Positions 58,204 to 64,000 of a stretch of DNA of 64,000 nucleotides are shown here, piece after piece. Numbering within the stretch: position 1 is the stretch's first letter; every line of letters begins with the position of its first letter. The notes below the pieces were generated by a model, which was given only the letters and a program-made list of their open reading frames with translations, was not told the DNA's origin and did not search any database. The position numbers and the translations under genes were made by a program. Source of the DNA: Cavenderia fasciculata (Eukaryota > Evosea > Eumycetozoa > Acytosteliales > Cavenderiaceae); assembly GCF_000203815.1 (NCBI RefSeq), contig NW_004457737.1, forward strand, positions 1,178,001 to 1,242,000, given 5' to 3'.

Positions 58204-58432
58204 ATTATTATTAATAATTCAAAATAATAATAATAATAATACTACCAATTATGTATATATTTTAAAATAAATAAATAAATATTTATTTCTATTTCTTTTA
58301 TTTGTCTAAACTACAGGTTGATTTTGTTTGCTATATACTATTATTATATCAATTATTCGGTGGGGATGTTGATTGCCTCGTGTTTGTTTGGTTATTATTA
58401 TTATTATTTAATTTTAAAAAGATTACATTTGA

Positions 58433-60214
58433 TTAATCTTCTGTAAAACAACTGTTGTTGGATTGTTTGGTTAAATGTTGTAAAATAGAAAGTAATGAAT
58501 CGGAAATATGTGGACATGAATTTAAACTAACGATCATTTTACTTAATCGTTCGTTTCCAATCTTGAACAATGATTGTAATACTCTATCTGTTAAATTGGC
58601 TAATAAAAATATATTCAATTAGATATGAGATTATCTTTTTCTTTTCTTTTCCTTTCTTTTCTTCTCTCTCTACTTACAACAACCAATTGAAATTAAAATT
58701 TCTAATGGTAAAATATCTATTGCGTTTAGAATACAATCGTCGTCGACTGCAGTTTTACTGAGAAATAGGATTTTAATTTGTCTACATCGTTGAATGACCA
58801 TGTCGATGGCGTGTGATGACACGAGGGTGCATTTGCTAATGTTGAATTGGAAGAGTTGATGACAATTACTTGCAATGGCTTCGAGTACATTATCATCGAC
58901 ATTGTCACAACCACCAATATCAAACGAGCCCAGTCGAGGACACGCCAATGCAATCGCTGATAAAGTGTCGGATGAAAGATGTTTCATGTTGCTGATACTA
59001 AATATAACAATGTTTTGGCAGAGCACTCCAAGCGATCGCACTGCAAGGTCCGACAATTGTGTCAGATTGTTGAGTCCTATAGTCTTGATTCTCGATGCGA
59101 TTGGGACGAGATGGGCAATTGCTTGGTCGTTTATGGTCAGACATTTTCCCAATCCCAGAGCTTTGAGAGATGGCGCGATGGAAACTGCTCTTTCTATGGT
59201 TTTGTCGCCAATATAGGGCATTTCACCAATTGCCAATGTTTCCAATTTAGGTAGATACGATATCACTTGGTCTGCAAAGTCTGCATCAACCATGCTAGTC
59301 GACCGACATCTACGTGTGACGAGTTTGGTCAATGTAGATGAAAATGCTTGAGCGAGTGTGGAAAGCGACTCGAGTTTCATGTCGACGCATCCACTTAGGT
59401 CTAGCACCTCTACTCGACAATATCGTACAGCCAGTCCACTAAAAAAGCGTTCAATGCGAACATCCAACTGTATGGAAATGTCTTGTTGTACCTTTTTCGA
59501 GCGCAACATTTGTCTTTGAAAGATGGGTGGTGAGGTGCTGTCTGGTCCGCTTCCTGGGATTAGAAATCCATAGTTTAATATCATGTTTTGGATGATTGAT
59601 TCCAAAGAGTTTAGTTTTTTGGTTGTTGTTGGTGCCGTTGGTGGGGTACTACTAGTTGGTAGCGTCACCACTATATTATCATGGTCAGATGATGTCTTGT
59701 CCATGTACAAATCATCTTGTTCTTGTTTTTTCTGTTTATTAGCAACCTTTTCTTTTTTCCTTGTTTGTTTTGTTGGGTTGTTTTGTTGTTTCAATTGGTT
59801 GAGCTTGGATGAGATGTGCGTCAGGTGATTATGTGATTTCGACAAATCGATTGTATGCCAAAGCGAGTTGACCACGACATTCCATTGCTTTGATACCATT
59901 GACGCCGATCGTAACGTCGATTGTCCAACAAGATGTAATATTGAATCGATTATTTCCAATGGCAAATTTATAAATGATATAGTATTGTTGGCCAAAGTTA
60001 TATCATTTAGTGGTGTAGTAGTACTAGTCATTGAGCTCGATGATGTTAAATAGGATGAAGAGGATGATGATGATGACAGTGATGAAGATGATACAATGTT
60101 TTTATTATCTTTGCTACCATCGTAATCTAAACTATTACTTCTGCTATTATTCCTACTATTGTTATTACTATTGCTATTACTATTACTATTATCATTTTCA
60201 TAATTATGTACCAT
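58433..60214 (-). CDS. F-box and leucine-rich repeat protein
   Basis: Substrate-binding subunit type of SCF ubiquitin ligases. Two exons, 60214..58678 and 58599..58433, phase 1; 567 residues. Residues 1-~75 are Asn/Ser-rich. The F-box is FINLPLEIIDSILHLVGQST followed by SMVSKQWNVVVNSLWHTIDL (residues ~80-125). LRRs of the FBXL (Amn1-like) type follow: VEVLDLSGCVDMKLESLSTL, LETLAIGEMPYIGDKTIE, IKTIGLNNLTQLSDLAVRSL, LGSFDIGGCDNVDDNVLEAI. The last repeats cross the intron (ISIGCC-S-NLTDRVLQS). Substrate not inferable. Convergent with the TIG gene. Confidence 0.88.
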
Positions 60215-60614
60215 TATTCCTATTCTCCTCTTGTTGTAATATTACAACAAGTATAAGTTGTTTATTATTACTATTATAATTATTATGTTTAATGCAATGT
60301 AGCGTATTTTGTCATCTGACTTGTATTGTTGTTCTTTGATTGATATATAAGGTACTTTATATTTTAATATGAATATGCTTTAACAAATACAATAGTAGAT
60401 AGATAGATAGATAGTAACTAATCTTTATAAATGTTTGAAGATGAGCAAACAAACGTCAGACATGTCTTTGGACTGAACAAAGACCACAACTTTACACTTT
60501 GAACTTTAATTTTTTTTATGCAACCATCTTGCACATGAGGTTGTTTGAAAGTGTTGGATCGATCACAAGCAATCTACTATATATTATATTATTTCAACTA
60601 GATTCACCAATGTA
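60215..60614. other. Divergent promoter of the F-box and UFM1 genes
   Basis: About 400 nt, AT-rich, with a short GATA run (60395-60413). Probably contains both promoters and the UFM1 leader. No coding frame recognised. Confidence 0.5.
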
Positions 60615-61290
<676 letters not shown>

Positions 61291-61455
61291 ATAAGATAGA
61301 TATATATATTAATATTAAATTGTTGTTTGGATTTTGGGTGCGATTAGAAATGTATGGAAGAACAATTTTAAGACTCTTAAAACTAATCAATCATTTAGAT
61401 TTTTATTTCTAGAACTATCATATTTATAGTGTATGGTGCACTAATATTCATCAGT

Positions 61456-62450
61456 TTATTCCAAATCATTAACAATTTCTTCAATTAAGAGTTTGTGGTG
61501 CATGTTGGATGCAAGTTTCAACACTTTTTTGAATGTAAAGCAGGATTGGTACCCCAAATCTCCTTCTATTGTTTTCTTGGTTTGTTTATAAAGATACCAG
61601 AGCCGGTCAAACATATTTGGTTTTTCAGGGTCGATAACACCGCAATAGGGTTCCAAAATGTTGTCAACCATATCTTTTAGATCAACAAGATAGTTCATTA
61701 TTGAAATATGTTGAGTGGTTTGGTCAAGAAAATCACGTTCGAAATCTCCTTTCCATGTTCTCAGGGGCTTTGGAGATACACATGGATCCGAGTCGTTTAC
61801 AAATTGAATATTTTCATTCACTCTATCCATTAAAATATGTTTCAAAAAGTAATCAATGACTCCTGCCATATGATTATATGTCTCTATTACCATCGAGTTA
61901 TACGATTCTCCAATGACATTGCACGAGTATAGAGCTTCAATCTTGTCATCAAACTCTTTTTTTAACCTCTCTTCCAAAAGTTTGTTTGATTCAAGTATAA
62001 ATTGTTGTTGATTCTTTTCCAGGTCGGATTTTAATGATTTCTCCAATCTATTGAATTTGGTTTGCAACGATTTCATATCTTCACTCAATTCTTGGGCAAT
62101 CTTTTTGTTTATGTCATTTCCTTTTTTGATAGAGTGTACCTCTGCTATAAGAGCATTAATCTTTTCGTTTTGTTTTAACAAATCTAATTTGGTTGTTTTG
62201 CTTCCTTGAGTTTTATCTTTTTTGATTTGAGTCTTTCATCAAAAGAAACATTCTCTTGTCTTGATGCTAATATTTGTTCATTGAGACTTACAATAATTTC
62301 ATTATTTTGTTCGATTGCCAATATATTGTTTGCGTATTGAAGTTTTAATTCTTCATAATTTTGTCTCATCACTATCCTGATGTTTAACAATTCATCTTCT
62401 GGTTCTGAAAAGATTTTATCTGTGATAGGTATTTTTGGAAGGGTTATCAT
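61456..62450 (-). CDS. Coiled-coil protein with a frame break
   Basis: Function not recognised. The N-terminal frame (62450..62184) reads MITLPKIPITDKIFSEPEDE and a coil ending SFDERLKSKK. The larger frame (to 61456) gives KDKTQGSKTTKLDLLKQNEK and continues as coil (SIKKGNDINKKIAQELSED, FNRLEKSLKSDLEKNQQQF), then a globular end with four to five helices (CNVIGESYNSMVIETYNHMAG, WKGDFERDFLDQTTQHI, MFDRLWYLYKQTKKTIEGD). The shift lies at a six-A run (AAAAAAG near 62219), where one base too many or too few changes frame; a sequencing error is likely. If joined, about 330 residues. Convergent with UFM1. Confidence 0.6.
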
Positions 62451-62715
62451 ATTTAATCTATTATTATTATTATTATTGAATAACTAGAAAATAAAAAGAA
62501 TGTCAACTTTTATAACAATCATCATCATATAAAGAGGAGAAAACATTAAGAATTAATAAAAAAATAATTAAAAATAAGTAAAAAAAAGCTTACACTTGGT
62601 GGCTTTTTTATTTTTAAACTTTAATAAAAAGTTTATATAGAGATCGATTCGATAGAGTTGAATAATATAATATAATATAATATAATAAATAAATAAATAT
62701 TTTATTAAGGGGTTT
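62451..62715. other. Spacer between the coiled-coil and PI3K genes
   Basis: 265 nt, very AT-rich, with a TATAATATAATA repeat near 62668-62700. Nothing else seen. Confidence 0.5.
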
Positions 62716-63982
62716 TTACTTTGGATGAATCATAACATGAATTTGGTTGTTAATTTCAACTCTTATATTTCCTTTACTTTCACGGACCAATTTGAGCATA
62801 TGGTTGGCAGCATCTTCATTTGTGAGGTCAAGTCTGAGACGATCTTTTAACAACTCGGCACCTGACTGTGCATAGGCACTGTTTGCCATTGAAATGAGGT
62901 TTAATAAGAGACGACTATTTTCACGGAAAATATTGTAAATCTTGCAACAACAATCTTTAAACTCTTGTTCTCGATGACCAATAACCTTTACAATCTCTTT
63001 TGGAAATACAAAATGTGCTGTCTCTCTATCGAAAAAGAAGAATTTAGTAACTTGTCCAAGGAAATATCCAAAATCAATATCTACAACAAAAAAAGAAATA
63101 ATAAAAAATTAATATTCCATTGCTCCTTCAAATATAGTTATTTGTTATTACTATTATTATAGTTAAATTATTACATACGGAAGAAATGACCAGTATTTGA
63201 AACCATCAAATTGTCATTATGACGATCATAGATACCAAGAATATGAGTAGCCACAGCATAAGCAGCACAAGATGTTAAAAAGATATCCAAATAATTTGGG
63301 TTCTTTTCATTGTGTTTCTTTAACCATTCTTCAATGCTATGGTATTTAGGTTGATCACGAATAAAATCTGCAAGTGTGACACTGTTTGGAACAACTTCAA
63401 TAATACCCAATCCACTACCAACTGATATACATTTAAATATAGTAAAATGACAATTAAGTCCATTTTCTTTTAAAATCTAAATAATTAAATAAAAGTTAAT
63501 AAAATTGTATTGGATTGATTACATTCTTTTTTACATACATTATCCATAACAGTAAATAATTGTAAACATAATTCATCAGGTCTAACATCATCCTTTTTAA
63601 AGATAACTTTAGTATCATCTGCACCAGGAGTAACAGAATTGAAAACCAACCAAAGTGGAGCAGCATTTGAATCTTTGACTTTACATTCCTCGACGATAAA
63701 AGAATTAAATTCTTGAAGAGGATGTGTTGGAAGAGTAAACTTTTTAGGTAGACTTGCCAGTCTTTGTTCGAGAATCTTTTGTTGTTTGTCTGGTTCTTTG
63801 ATGATATCCAAGTTGATTTGTTTAAGTATTTGAATCATTAGATATTGGTGAAGAATAGATTGACCAATCAAAGAACCTTGTGTATGTGATAATCCAAGTC
63901 CATACAATAATGCTTCCATAACCAACTTGTATCTAATTGGTATAAAGAATTTATCTTTACTTGTTAATTCTTGAATTTCATT
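62716..63982 (-). CDS. Class I-type phosphatidylinositol 3-kinase, C-terminal part
   Basis: Lipid kinase that phosphorylates the inositol 3 position at the plasma membrane, with roles in chemotaxis and macropinocytosis in amoebae. Only the last three exons are in the window (63982..63539, 63476..63179, 63080..62716); the gene continues beyond the right edge on this strand, since 63982 follows a TTATTAG acceptor. Kinase motifs: WLVFNSVTPGADDTKVIFKKDDVRPDEL holds the ATP-binding lysine, then catalytic loop GIYDRHNDNLMV and activation segment HIDFGYFLGQV (the H is completed across the last intron). The end, HVMIHPK, lies near the place of the usual membrane-binding tail. Which of the dictyostelid PI3K genes this is cannot be told without the N-terminal domains. 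Confidence 0.92.
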
Positions 63983-64000
63983 CTAATAAAAAAATAGAAA

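Overview
The window looks like nuclear DNA of a dictyostelid social amoeba. Genes are dense, with coding DNA of moderate GC embedded in very AT-rich spacers. Introns are short (about 70-150 nt), AT-rich and GT..AG. Many proteins carry poly-Asn, poly-Gln, poly-Ser or poly-Asp/Glu runs. Amoebal families are present: IPT/TIG surface proteins, a CBM49 cellulose-binding protein and a GH25 lysozyme. I cannot fix the species; the GC of the exons makes a non-discoideum lineage (for example Cavenderia or Heterostelium) plausible, but that is inference.

Layout: 3' part of a drug/metabolite transporter (1-803, +); SEC23 (+); a decayed IPT/TIG receptor pseudogene (-); a coiled-coil protein (-) divergent from an ITFG2-like KICSTOR subunit (+); VPS8 (-); a Ygr210/YchF-type GTPase (-); a repeat-bearing spacer (19.1-20.5 kb); a SAM-PH-DUF4139 protein with one frame break (+); an ADP-ribosylglycohydrolase (+); a Ras/Rab-like protein without a P-loop (+); SPB1 (+); PIG-T (-); ATG13 (-); TBCA (+); an unassigned Cys-motif protein (-); PET117 (+); a Clu/TPR protein (-); an acidic low-complexity protein (+); a tandem array of four tiny two-exon genes ending in CaaX boxes (46.2-49.0 kb, +); an SNM1/PSO2 nuclease (+); a CBM49 protein (+); a GH25 lysozyme (-); a second TIG protein (+); an F-box/LRR protein (-); UFM1 (+); a coiled-coil protein with a frame break (-); and the 3' end of a class I-like PI3-kinase (-).

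Most genes are unrelated housekeeping functions: vesicle traffic (SEC23, VPS8), nutrient signalling and autophagy (ITFG2, ATG13, PI3K), ribosome biogenesis (SPB1), GPI anchoring (PIG-T), tubulin folding, cytochrome oxidase assembly and UFMylation. The most interesting locus is the array at 46.06-49.0 kb. It holds four paralogous peptides of 52-56 residues, all beginning MT(L/V)Y and all ending CNIM, CIIM, CNLM or CNIL. Each has a phase-1 intron at the same codon and a shared upstream block. The array lies between the acidic gene and the SNM1 gene, and a fused scar of both neighbours sits in its middle, showing that it grew by tandem duplication of a larger block. I propose these are prenylated secreted or membrane peptides, possibly lipopeptide signals; that function is inference.

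All exon boundaries were read by eye from splice motifs, codon phase and family conservation; none is experimentally confirmed. I found no rRNA, tRNA or CRISPR.
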